A stretch of 6,033 nucleotides of DNA from an uncultured Porphyromonadaceae bacterium (GCA_947178685.1 CAMWZE010000106.1:1-6033), one strand, 5' to 3'; shown: positions 1 to 5,864, counted from the first letter of the stretch. A program made the numbers and translations. The notes: generated by a model not told the origin, from the sequence alone.

Positions 1-160
1 GAGTATAATAGATCATTTATATGAAACGGAATTACAATGAAGTAACCGACTTCAAGATAAGGGGGATGTCTTGTCTTGCAATACCTTTCAATGATAAATG
101 AATGGGAAATTGTAATTTTTCGGGAATTATTACGTTTTACTCTTATAATATATTGACATC
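1..160. other. Leader region upstream of the cstA-like gene, no gene seen
   Basis: No convincing coding sequence lies here on either strand. Two small overlapping inverted repeats are visible: TGAAGT/ACTTCA (38-43 and 49-54, loop AACCG) and CAAGATAAG/CTTGTCTTG (53-61 and 70-78, one G-U pair). They share two bases, so as RNA they could not both form completely. Neither is followed by a T-run, so I do not call a terminator for an upstream gene. The stretch from about 85 onward is AT-rich and contains the promoter listed separately. Confidence 0.5.
110..138 (+). promoter_or_regulatory. Putative Bacteroidetes-type promoter of the transporter operon
   Basis: TTG at 110-112 is followed after 18 nt by TACGTTTT at 131-138. 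This resembles the Bacteroidetes pattern of a TTG element at about -33 and TAnnTTTG at about -7, with one mismatch in the last base. Transcription would start near 142-145 and give a leader of roughly 15-20 nt before the ATG at 161. The spacing matches a second promoter candidate in this window (2554-2582). Found by eye only; AT-rich DNA yields such matches by chance. Confidence 0.45.
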
Positions 161-1624
161 ATGATTTCATTTGTAATTGCATTGGTAGCCCTGATTGCGG
201 GTTACTTTGTCTATGGCGGTTTTGTGGAAAGAGTTTTCAAGACCGATCCCGATCGGCCGACCCCGGCCTCCACTATGGCGGATGGTATAGATTATGTGGC
301 CATGCCGACGTGGAAAGTTTATCTAATTCAATTTCTTAACATTGCAGGAGTAGGACCCATCTTCGGTGCCATAATGGGAGTGATGTATGGTCCGGCTGCT
401 TTCCTCTGGATTGTGTTCGGAACTATCTTCGCCGGAGCTGTCCATGACTTCATGTCTGGCATGATTTCTCTTCGTCTTGGCGGAAAGTCTTTGCCGGAGA
501 TTGTGGGGAGCGAACTCGGACAAAAGATAAAGATGGTGATGAGCGTGTTCACATGCGTACTCCTTGTCATGGTGATAGCGGTATTCGTTCGGACCCCTGC
601 TAATCTTCTTGCTTCGCTGACCCCTGAACATTTGCACGCCACATTCTGGGCTATCTGTATTTTCTGTTATTATATCCTCGCGACATTGCTTCCTGTCGAC
701 AAGTTGATAGGGAATCTTTATCCCCTCTTTGGCTTTGCCCTCCTTTTTATGGCGGTAGGAATAATGGGATATATGATTTTCAATGGAGTAGAGATTCCGG
801 ACGGTTTCACAGAGGGTCTTTATAACCGACATCCCGCAGGGGAGGCAGCTCCGATTTTCCCGATGATGTGCATCTCGATAGCCTGTGGTGCTATTTCGGG
901 TTTCCATGCCACTCAAAGTCCGATGATGGCTCGCTGCCTTACAAATGAGAAACATGGTCGTAAGGTCTTTTATGGCGCAATGGTGTCGGAAGGAATTGTA
1001 GCGCTGATCTGGGCTGCAGCTGCTATCGCCTTTACAGGAGGCTACGATAAATTGGCGGGTTATATGTCTGCCAATGGAGCGGATGCCGGAATCCTCGTGC
1101 ATGAGGTATGCGTCAAATGGCTCGGATCTTTTGGTGGTGTGCTTGCTATCTTGGGCGTTATTGCCGCACCCATCACTACGGGAGACACGGCAATGCGCAG
1201 TCTCCGTCTGATTGTTGCCGATGCAATCGGTATGAGTCAGAAACAATTCCTCAAGCGTCTGCTTGTCACTCTCCCCATCGTCGGCCTAAGTTATCTCCTC
1301 ATAAATGTAAACTTTGATATTCTCTGGAGATACTTCGCTTGGTGCAATCAGACTCTTTCAATCTTTACCCTCTGGGCCTGCAGCGTATATCTCGCGAGGT
1401 ATAAGAAAGCTTATCTCATCACTATGGTGCCTGCGATGTTTATGACCGCTCTTTGCGTGACATTCATCTGCTATGCTCCGATGGGTTCATATGTAGAGGG
1501 TGTCGGGCTTCCTTTGGGATATAGCGAAGTAGCGGGTCTGTTTGCAATGAGCGTTTGTACATTCCTGTTCATTAAATGGAAGAGGGATATGGAGACAGCC
1601 AAGGGAATAGTAGTTAATGATTGA
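161..1624 (+). CDS. cstA: CstA-family carbon starvation protein (short form), likely pyruvate/peptide transporter
   Basis: A 487-residue, very hydrophobic membrane protein with many transmembrane segments from residue 3 to about 472. Family landmarks are visible: AGVGPIFGAI at 62-71, GAVHDFMSGMISLR near 92-105, SGFHATQSP near 246-254 followed by a YGAMVSEG stretch at 271-278, and APITTGDTAMRSLRL near 336-350. These correspond to conserved blocks of CstA/BtsT proteins. E. coli CstA and BtsT have about 700 residues and are linked to pyruvate (BtsT, CstA) and peptide uptake; this is the much shorter form, which I recall as common in Bacteroidetes. Substrate is inferred from the family only. The ATG has no Shine-Dalgarno sequence, as is usual in this phylum, but gives a natural N-terminal membrane segment. 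The stop precedes the next gene's ATG by 11 nt, so the two are probably co-transcribed. Confidence 0.9.
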   Translation: MISFVIALVALIAGYFVYGGFVERVFKTDPDRPTPASTMADGIDYVAMPTWKVYLIQFLNIAGVGPIFGAIMGVMYGPAAFLWIVFGTIFAGAVHDFMSGMISLRLGGKSLPEIVGSELGQKIKMVMSVFTCVLLVMVIAVFVRTPANLLASLTPEHLHATFWAICIFCYYILATLLPVDKLIGNLYPLFGFALLFMAVGIMGYMIFNGVEIPDGFTEGLYNRHPAGEAAPIFPMMCISIACGAISGFHATQSPMMARCLTNEKHGRKVFYGAMVSEGIVALIWAAAAIAFTGGYDKLAGYMSANGADAGILVHEVCVKWLGSFGGVLAILGVIAAPITTGDTAMRSLRLIVADAIGMSQKQFLKRLLVTLPIVGLSYLLINVNFDILWRYFAWCNQTLSIFTLWACSVYLARYKKAYLITMVPAMFMTALCVTFICYAPMGSYVEGVGLPLGYSEVAGLFAMSVCTFLFIKWKRDMETAKGIVVND

Positions 1625-1635
1625 CCCACGGAGGT

Positions 1636-2265
1636 ATGAATAAGAATGAATGTGTAAGAAGTGTTATAGCCGGCATTTGCATAGGAATTGCGGCCACGGT
1701 CTATCTTAAAGTAGGTGGGCTGGCCGGTTCCATTCTTTTTGCTTTCGGTCTTATAGCCGTGGTTTCACTTCAACTGCTTCTTTTCACCGGTGTGTCTTAT
1801 ATGATATGGAGAAAAGGATACCCCCGATTGGCGGGTATCCTTCTTCTTAATCTTTTGGGATGTCTTCTCGTAGCGTCAGTCACAAGTACTCCGGAATTGA
1901 CTGAGACTGCAGAGTCGATAATCACCAAACGTCTATCTCTTGGGCCATTGAAATGTGGCTTGCTTGCTATAGGATGCGGGTTCATTATGACCACAGCGGT
2001 CAGTCAGGCAAAATTGACTCCGCGCAACTGGTGGCCACTGCTTTTCGGAGTTCCTGTCTTCATACAGTGTGGTTTTCCTCACTGCATAGCAGATGCCTTT
2101 TATCTTGAGGCGTGCTCACCGGGCTATCTTGCGGATAATATAAATGACATAATATTGTTTTATATTTCCATTGTCATAGGAAATTATGCAGGGTGCAATC
2201 TGTGTCGTCTTTATGGAAGGGTAGACCACAACGGAGTGATTCATCCGATTGTAAATATTGGATGA
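1636..2265 (+). CDS. Formate/nitrite transporter (FNT) family channel, compact form
   Basis: A 209-residue membrane protein with about six hydrophobic segments (roughly 9-24, 29-55, 64-82, 104-122, 132-155, 170-192), the FNT topology. It aligns by eye with FocA: GGLAGSILFAFGLI then LFTG at 49-52 match FocA's GGICFSLGLI and LFTS; NLLGC matches GNLVGA; GFPHCIADAF at 146-155 matches GFEHSIANMF; IGNYAGC at 181-187 matches IGNIIGG. His149 therefore sits where FocA has its pore histidine (His209). The protein is about 70 residues shorter than FocA, mainly by a short connection between the first two membrane segments and between the two halves. The likely cargo is formate or a similar small monovalent anion; nitrite or hydrosulfide cannot be excluded. 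I chose ATG 1636; a TTG at 1621 would add five residues. GGAGG at 1630-1634 is only 1 nt from the ATG, too close for a normal ribosome binding site. Translated second in the operon after the CstA-like gene. Confidence 0.8.
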   Translation: MNKNECVRSVIAGICIGIAATVYLKVGGLAGSILFAFGLIAVVSLQLLLFTGVSYMIWRKGYPRLAGILLLNLLGCLLVASVTSTPELTETAESIITKRLSLGPLKCGLLAIGCGFIMTTAVSQAKLTPRNWWPLLFGVPVFIQCGFPHCIADAFYLEACSPGYLADNINDIILFYISIVIGNYAGCNLCRLYGRVDHNGVIHPIVNIG

Positions 2266-2322
2266 AAAATAATTCGAAATGAAGTAGTTAAAACTTTTTC
2301 TTTGTCAGGATTTAGACCGCTT

Positions 2323-2371
2323 CCCACAAAAAAAGCCGTAGCAAGACACTTGTTACGGCATTTTTTGTGGG
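2323..2371. terminator. Bidirectional rho-independent terminator
   Basis: Two 23-nt arms (2323-2345 and 2349-2371) around the loop ACA pair along their whole length apart from one mismatch and one G-U position. The core is GCCGTAGCAAG/CTTGTTACGGC, flanked by A-rich and T-rich arms and by CCCAC/GTGGG at the outside. On the plus strand the GC core is followed by ATTTTTT, on the minus strand by TTTTTTT, so it can end transcription both ways. It lies 57 nt after the FNT gene on the plus strand and 20 nt after the zinc-ribbon ORF on the minus strand. Confidence 0.88.
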
Positions 2372-2391
2372 ATGTATATTTTTCAGTAAGT

Positions 2392-2502
2392 TTATGATTT
2401 GCGATAACCACATTTAGGGCAAACCCCATTTTCATTCAGGGAGATGCCGCAGAGCGGGCAGCGGTCGATGTCGTTTCTGGTCTCTAATTGGATAATGGCC
2501 AT
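2392..2502 (-). CDS. Candidate zinc-ribbon microprotein, 36 residues
   Basis: A complete small ORF, Met to TAA, of 36 residues. It contains CPLCG at 15-19 and CPKCG at 28-32, that is Cys-x2-Cys-x9-Cys-x2-Cys with Gly after each pair and Tyr following the second, the signature of a single zinc-ribbon knuckle pair. The N-terminal 14 residues (MAIIQLETRND...) are unstructured-looking and I do not recognise them. Four correctly spaced cysteines in 36 codons are unlikely by chance, and the ORF ends just before a terminator in its own direction, which supports expression. No clear promoter or strong Shine-Dalgarno sequence is visible upstream. The alternative is that it is the surviving 3' end of a larger zinc-ribbon gene; an in-frame TGA at 2512-2514 closes the frame nine bases before the ATG. 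Function unknown; such knuckles bind zinc and often RNA, DNA or protein partners. Confidence 0.6.
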   Translation of the reverse strand: MAIIQLETRNDIDRCPLCGISLNENGVCPKCGYRKS

Positions 2503-2530
2503 CTCTATCAATCAGTTGGTGATGGCCATT
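2494..2530. repeat. Perfect 10-bp inverted repeat covering the microprotein start
   Basis: AATGGCCATC at 2494-2503 and GATGGCCATT at 2521-2530 are exact reverse complements separated by 17 nt. On the minus strand the downstream arm contains the ATG of the zinc-ribbon ORF, so an RNA hairpin would hide that start codon. On the plus strand the second arm runs into a short T-run (TTTTT), a weak terminator-like arrangement. Each arm also contains the self-complementary octamer ATGGCCAT. Confidence 0.6.
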
Positions 2531-2553
2531 TTTAACATTCTTTTATCATGATC

Positions 2554-2582
2554 TTGGACGTCCATGCTTATTTGTAAATTTG
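2554..2582 (+). promoter_or_regulatory. Putative Bacteroidetes-type promoter facing the hairpin region
   Basis: TTG at 2554-2556, an 18-nt spacer, then TAAATTTG at 2575-2582, a full match to the TAnnTTTG box. Transcription would begin around 2586-2590, exactly at the left arm of the hairpin at 2587-2637. The first clear coding region downstream is the TetR-like gene about 260 nt away, so the promoter would give either a small RNA or a long structured leader for the regulator. Identified by eye only. Confidence 0.45.
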
Positions 2583-2586
2583 TAAG

Positions 2587-2637
2587 CGAATAGCAATGGC
2601 GGTTGGTGACGACCACCGCTTCAACTTATTGCATTCG
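2587..2637 (+). ncRNA. Structured RNA candidate: two stacked hairpin stems
   Basis: Outer stem CGAAT-A-GCAAT (2587-2597) pairs with ATTGCATTCG (2628-2637), ten base pairs with one bulged A. Inside it GCGG-T-TGGT (2599-2607) pairs with ACCACCGC (2612-2619), eight base pairs with one bulged T around the loop GACG. The position directly downstream of a TAAATTTG box suggests that the 5' end of a transcript folds this way. No T-run follows, so it is not itself a terminator. It matches no RNA family that I recognise; strand is inferred from the promoter, since the reverse strand could fold equally. Confidence 0.4.
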
Positions 2638-2728
2638 TATTGACTCGTAAAGGAAAACTGCTAATTTTCATTCATAGAAGAGGACATACGGAGCAATCGT
2701 GTCGTATTTTTACGCAAATACGGCATGG

Positions 2729-2784
2729 TCTGCATACATCGGTCTATCAGCTTTAGCAGTGGCTCCTTTTCAAGTGTATGCAGA
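2729..2784. repeat. Perfect 10-bp inverted repeat with outer pairs
   Basis: TCTGCATACA at 2729-2738 and TGTATGCAGA at 2775-2784 are exact reverse complements with 36 nt between. After a small internal loop the pairing resumes with GGCA (2722-2725) and TGCC (2789-2792). The outer part competes with the CGTATTT/AAATACG hairpin just upstream. Could be an RNA stem or a binding site with widely spaced half-sites. Confidence 0.5.
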
Positions 2785-2805
2785 TTCGTGCCTTTTTATC
2801 ATACC

Positions 2806-2842
2806 GGCAGGAGGATGCATCACGAAAATGTAAACTCCTGCC
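2806..2842. repeat. GC-rich 8-bp inverted repeat just before the TetR-like gene
   Basis: GGCAGGAG (2806-2813) and CTCCTGCC (2835-2842) are exact reverse complements around 21 nt, ending six bases before the regulator's ATG. The left arm overlaps an AGGAGG sequence (2809-2814), which in an RNA hairpin would be masked by the right arm. AGGAGG is 34 nt from the ATG at 2849 and so is not that start's ribosome binding site. A role as autoregulatory operator or translation control is possible. Confidence 0.5.
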
Positions 2843-2848
2843 AGTCAT

Positions 2849-3394
2849 ATGAAGCCACAAGAAAAAGCCGCTGGTACGAAAGAACGAATATTGACAAGGA
2901 TATTGCCCCTCTTCCTTGGAAACAATTATGAGTCTATAACCATAGGTCTGATAGAGGATACGACTCGTATGACAAGGGGGACATCTTCAAGAAGGCACTA
3001 CCGCTATTATGACTCACCGCGAAACGTGCTGTTTGCCATACCTCCGGAGAAGTACAATCTGACCGAGTATTGGAAACTGAAGTTACGACAGCTTGAATGC
3101 GCCTATTCTTATCTTAGGGAATACGGCATACTTGTCGATATGCTCGCAATATCACATTACATAGAAATCCAATGTATGCGTATCATTCCGACATTTAGAG
3201 ACCTCATAGCATCACATGAGCATAGAAACCTTAAATACTGGTCGCGGATACTTAGAAACACACCAGATATAATCTTGAACACTCATCGAATGTCCTATCA
3301 GAGAGCAGGAGAGATATACCAAGGTCTGTTCCTACAATTATTTTCAAGTTATCCGAATGGGAAGTCAAATCTACCGAACATTAGTTTTACGTGA
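2849..3394 (+). CDS. TetR/AcrR-like transcriptional regulator
   Basis: A 181-residue protein, the usual TetR length. Residues 10-24 (TKERILTRILPLFLG) fit helix 1, NNYESITIGLIEDTTRMTRGT (25-45) fits the turn and helices 2-3, and YRYYDSPRNVLFAI (51-64) resembles the end of the recognition helix and start of helix 4 (in typical members RGT-x-YxxFxxKxxLLxA). Compared with that pattern there are about four extra residues (SSRRH) after RGT, which is unusual. The C-terminal part (65-181) would be the ligand-binding and dimerisation domain; no ligand can be inferred. The ATG is the first in frame after a TAA at 2831-2833. Its stop lies 12 nt from the stop of the convergent acyltransferase gene. It may regulate the neighbouring lipid-type operon or itself; this is inference from position. 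Confidence 0.68.
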   Translation: MKPQEKAAGTKERILTRILPLFLGNNYESITIGLIEDTTRMTRGTSSRRHYRYYDSPRNVLFAIPPEKYNLTEYWKLKLRQLECAYSYLREYGILVDMLAISHYIEIQCMRIIPTFRDLIASHEHRNLKYWSRILRNTPDIILNTHRMSYQRAGEIYQGLFLQLFSSYPNGKSNLPNISFT

Positions 3395-3406
3395 CTTGAG
3401 CAATCT

Positions 3407-4606
3407 TTAGTTGAGAAGTTCAAAACCGTTTTCTACAAGGACATTATGAGCTTGTTTGGCATATTTATCAAGATAAACATGTTCCGGTACACAAGGAGAA
3501 GTGAACATCTTGTCAAGTCCATGGTTGATGAGCCACCTCATAATCGGTTTACTGGACCAGAACCCATAATAAATGTTTTCTACCATGGCTCCAGACATTA
3601 CTTTAGGATAATAACTCATCTGCCCGAAATCAACATAAGACTTTCCTCTAGCTTCCGCCTCTTTGATAGTGCGAAAGATGGTGTTTAGATACAAAACCTT
3701 GGAATCGTCATCCTTGTATCTGAATCCCATATACAAAGGAATAAGATTCCCCTCATTCTCTAATATTATGACCATTATACGAATTTCATCGGTGTCGTTG
3801 TCTCTTGCAACAAGAAAAAATGAGCCTTTCCCCAGCAAATCATTTGTGGCTTCGAAGAATTTTTCGTTAAGAAATTCAAACTTAATTTTGGCTTTACCAA
3901 GAACTTTTCGATATAGATATGTGAATTCCTTAACCGGCTCTCCGCCATAATCATTTATAATTTCCCAATGGAAAGATTGATCGAAGAGGTCTTTAAACTT
4001 GCGATATCGTTTCCTATTCTTTTTTCTCAAAGCATCAGGATAGGACACATCCGGCAATATTGGAATTGCATTTGTTGGGAAAGACACAACAAACTTATAA
4101 TCAGATGGCAGAATGTCCTTGACATACTTTAATCCGCGCTCCCTCACATCTTTTACGAGTACGAAGTAGGATTTTACCAACTGGCTCATCCTCTTTATTT
4201 CACCGCCTATTATATCAGCGACTTCATTTTTTCCTTCATCAGTGAGATTTGGGACATATTCTATGAAATGCTCACAAGTGGCTGCATATGATCCTGTCAC
4301 GAACGTGCGAAGTTTCAGGAAAGAAGGGAACACTTTCCGAATATCTCTAATCCACTTCTTAGCTTTGCCAGCTGAAGCGATGTGGATTAAATCCATATTA
4401 TAACAGAAACAAGGGACAATTGCTATTATATCGATTCCATTAAAAATCTGAAGATAGTGAAACTCCACATCATCGAATTCTCCAAGTTCGTTTGCCTTCA
4501 TAAAGGCACGACTTCTGATTATGTCAGAACCGTAAATTTTCTCCCAGTCTCCTGGTTTGATGTCGTCGATTGTGGCGCACCATTTAGCAATGAAACTACT
4601 TGACAT
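3407..4606 (-). CDS. GNAT-fold N-acyltransferase, FemAB/BioF2-like
   Basis: A 399-residue soluble protein. The C-terminal half looks like a GNAT domain of the BioF2-like/FemAB-like kind: YPDALRKKNRKRYRKFK (189-205) matches the basic 'L-x-K-x-x-R-x-x-YR' helix at the start of that domain, and YLNTIFRTIKEAEARGKSY followed by VDFGQMSYYPKVMSGA (306-340) matches the 'iewAixxGxxxfdfG...K' segment. The N-terminal half (SRAFMKANE near 32-40; IAIVPCFCYN 61-70) resembles the first lobe of the same two-lobed proteins. Such enzymes transfer acyl groups to amines; bacterial ceramide synthase of Caulobacter is of a GNAT type as I recall. The start overlaps the end of the upstream oxoamine synthase by 11 nt, implying translational coupling and a shared pathway, so the likely job is N-acylation of that enzyme's aminoketone or its reduced form. 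The exact acyl donor and acceptor are unknown. Confidence 0.75.
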   Translation of the reverse strand: MSSSFIAKWCATIDDIKPGDWEKIYGSDIIRSRAFMKANELGEFDDVEFHYLQIFNGIDIIAIVPCFCYNMDLIHIASAGKAKKWIRDIRKVFPSFLKLRTFVTGSYAATCEHFIEYVPNLTDEGKNEVADIIGGEIKRMSQLVKSYFVLVKDVRERGLKYVKDILPSDYKFVVSFPTNAIPILPDVSYPDALRKKNRKRYRKFKDLFDQSFHWEIINDYGGEPVKEFTYLYRKVLGKAKIKFEFLNEKFFEATNDLLGKGSFFLVARDNDTDEIRIMVIILENEGNLIPLYMGFRYKDDDSKVLYLNTIFRTIKEAEARGKSYVDFGQMSYYPKVMSGAMVENIYYGFWSSKPIMRWLINHGLDKMFTSPCVPEHVYLDKYAKQAHNVLVENGFELLN

Positions 4607-5864
4607 ATCTTTCCAATCCGTATTTGTCGAATAGTCTGATCAACAGACTGACCAGACCGTCCATGTCTTCCTTAGTGTGGCTTGCCATTACACTGATACG
4701 AAAACGTGTCAGATTTGCCGGAACCACCGGAGGGGTAAGATCATTGATGAAATATCCGTTGTCAAAGGCATCTTTCACCATATATGTAAGAACTGTTGCA
4801 TCTCCTACTATTAGAGGCACAATTGGTGTCTGCGTATTCAATATATTGAATCCCACTGCTCTCAATGCATTATGCAAATATGAAGTATTCTCTCGCAGTT
4901 TCTGCACTATATCTGTATTTTCCATTGCCTTGAACACCTCTATTGCTCCCGCACATACTGCCGGCGGCAAGGAGGTAGAGAACATATTGCTACGAGCGTA
5001 TATGCGTAGATAGTCAATGATATCTTGCGACGCTGTGATATAACCGCCAACTGTACCGACAGCTTTACTCAGGGTGCCTGTGATAATTATGTTGTCACAA
5101 TCTGTAATTCCATAATGGGAAAGTGTACCTGCTCCTTTGTCTCCAATGACTCCTGTAGCGTGTGCTTCGTCAATCAGAAGGATTGCGTTGTATTTCTTGC
5201 AGAGGGCAAGTATCTCCGGAATATTGGCAATATCGCCGTCCATACTGAAAACACCGTCGGTGGCGACCATTATGCCATTAGGGTACTGATCTGCGTTTGC
5301 AGCAAGCATTTTCTCCAGATGCGCCATATCCCCGTGTTTGAAACGAAGCATCTTTGCGCCGGATAAGACAGTAGCATCAAGAAGACTTGCATGGTCGAGT
5401 TTGTCGTGAATAATCAGATGGTTGGGACGTAAAAGGCCAGCAACTGCACCGAGATTGGCAGTATAACCGGATGAGAACAACATGGCATCGTCAAATCCTG
5501 TCTTTTCGGCTATTACTTTTTCTAACTCATTATGGTAGATGGTAGTGCCGGTGAGTAAAGGCACACTCCCAGAACCAATCCCAAATTCCTTTGTTGCCTC
5601 GACAGTCTTTTTAACGACTTCGGGAAGAATGGTGGCCCCAAGGTAACTGTTTGAACCGAATACAATGACTTTAATAGTCTTTCCAGTATGTCGGTTATAA
5701 ACCACACACTCTCTGTCGCAGGCACTTATATGAGGATGTTTCTTCATGCTATTGAGACCTGCCGCCTCATGCAGTCGTAGCTCTTCCTGAAAATCAGTGA
5801 CTTTGCCAAGTATAGACCCATCCTTACTGGTCTTATTGGCAGACATGTTTACAGTGTATTTCAT
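4596..5864 (-). CDS. PLP-dependent alpha-oxoamine synthase (AONS/KBL/SPT-like)
   Basis: A 422-residue fold-type I PLP enzyme. Visible landmarks: GSNSYLG (70-76); HDKLDHAS (153-160) with His158, which stacks on the cofactor in this family; DGVFSMDGDIA (203-213); DEAHATGVIG (232-241) with Asp232 and His235; TLSKAVG (264-270) with the Schiff-base Lys267; FSTSLPP (295-301); and TRFRISVMASHT (386-397) carrying the arginine expected to bind the substrate carboxylate. The family condenses an amino acid with an acyl thioester, releasing CO2 and CoA or ACP, to give an alpha-aminoketone. Members include BioF, KBL, ALAS, serine palmitoyltransferase, CqsA and capnine synthase. An N-terminal extension and total length near 420 fit the lipid-type members better than BioF (about 384), and the adjoining N-acyltransferase points to a lipid rather than biotin. 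The block at 97-104 reads GSGSVPLL where many relatives have GSGGSR-like sequence. Amino acid and acyl substrates remain undetermined. Confidence 0.85.
   Translation of the reverse strand: MKYTVNMSANKTSKDGSILGKVTDFQEELRLHEAAGLNSMKKHPHISACDRECVVYNRHTGKTIKVIVFGSNSYLGATILPEVVKKTVEATKEFGIGSGSVPLLTGTTIYHNELEKVIAEKTGFDDAMLFSSGYTANLGAVAGLLRPNHLIIHDKLDHASLLDATVLSGAKMLRFKHGDMAHLEKMLAANADQYPNGIMVATDGVFSMDGDIANIPEILALCKKYNAILLIDEAHATGVIGDKGAGTLSHYGITDCDNIIITGTLSKAVGTVGGYITASQDIIDYLRIYARSNMFSTSLPPAVCAGAIEVFKAMENTDIVQKLRENTSYLHNALRAVGFNILNTQTPIVPLIVGDATVLTYMVKDAFDNGYFINDLTPPVVPANLTRFRISVMASHTKEDMDGLVSLLIRLFDKYGLERYVK

Larger units (their letters stand above)
2503..2848. other. Intergenic region with four successive inverted repeats
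   Basis: About 345 bases without a convincing gene between the microprotein and the TetR-like gene. It holds the promoter-like pair at 2554-2582 and four inverted repeats: a long two-part hairpin at 2587-2637; CGTATTT/AAATACG at 2703-2709 and 2716-2722, extended by two more pairs; TCTGCATACA/TGTATGCAGA at 2729-2738 and 2775-2784, with outer GGCA/TGCC pairs; and GGCAGGAG/CTCCTGCC at 2806-2813 and 2835-2842. Short open frames exist on both strands (plus 2699-2833, minus 2664-2795) but lack recognisable content. The region could be a structured leader, a small RNA, or the remains of a lost gene. Confidence 0.5.

Noticed and set aside
323..1246. A 307-codon open frame antisense to the cstA-like gene
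   Set aside because: The translation is rich in Cys, His, Arg and Ser without any domain pattern, typical of a reverse-frame shadow of a strongly coding membrane-protein gene.
2241..2435. 64-codon minus-strand frame running through the terminator
   Set aside because: It reads through the terminator repeat and overlaps the zinc-ribbon ORF in another frame; only the latter has a recognisable motif.
2664..2795. Minus-strand open stretch of 44 codons (contains LLKLIDRCMQTMPYLRK)
   Set aside because: It looks somewhat protein-like, but the first ATG leaves only 24 residues and nothing is recognisable. It may be a gene remnant, but the support is too thin to list.
2699..2833. Plus-strand GTG-started frame of 44 codons with a hydrophobic, signal-peptide-like sequence
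   Set aside because: No ATG, no ribosome binding site, no family resemblance, and it overlaps the hairpins and an opposing open frame.
2725..2931. 68-codon plus-strand frame overlapping the start of the TetR-like gene
   Set aside because: Low-complexity Ser/Arg/His composition and out of frame with the well-supported regulator. AGGAGG at 2809-2814 abuts an internal ATG in this frame, but that alone is not enough.
3395..3406. Possible terminator between the convergent regulator and acyltransferase genes
   Set aside because: The gap is only 12 nt and neither it nor the flanking gene ends show a GC-rich hairpin with a T-run.
4600..5366. Two plus-strand open frames antisense to the oxoamine synthase
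   Set aside because: No domain resemblance; the opposing frame has all the catalytic motifs of a PLP enzyme.
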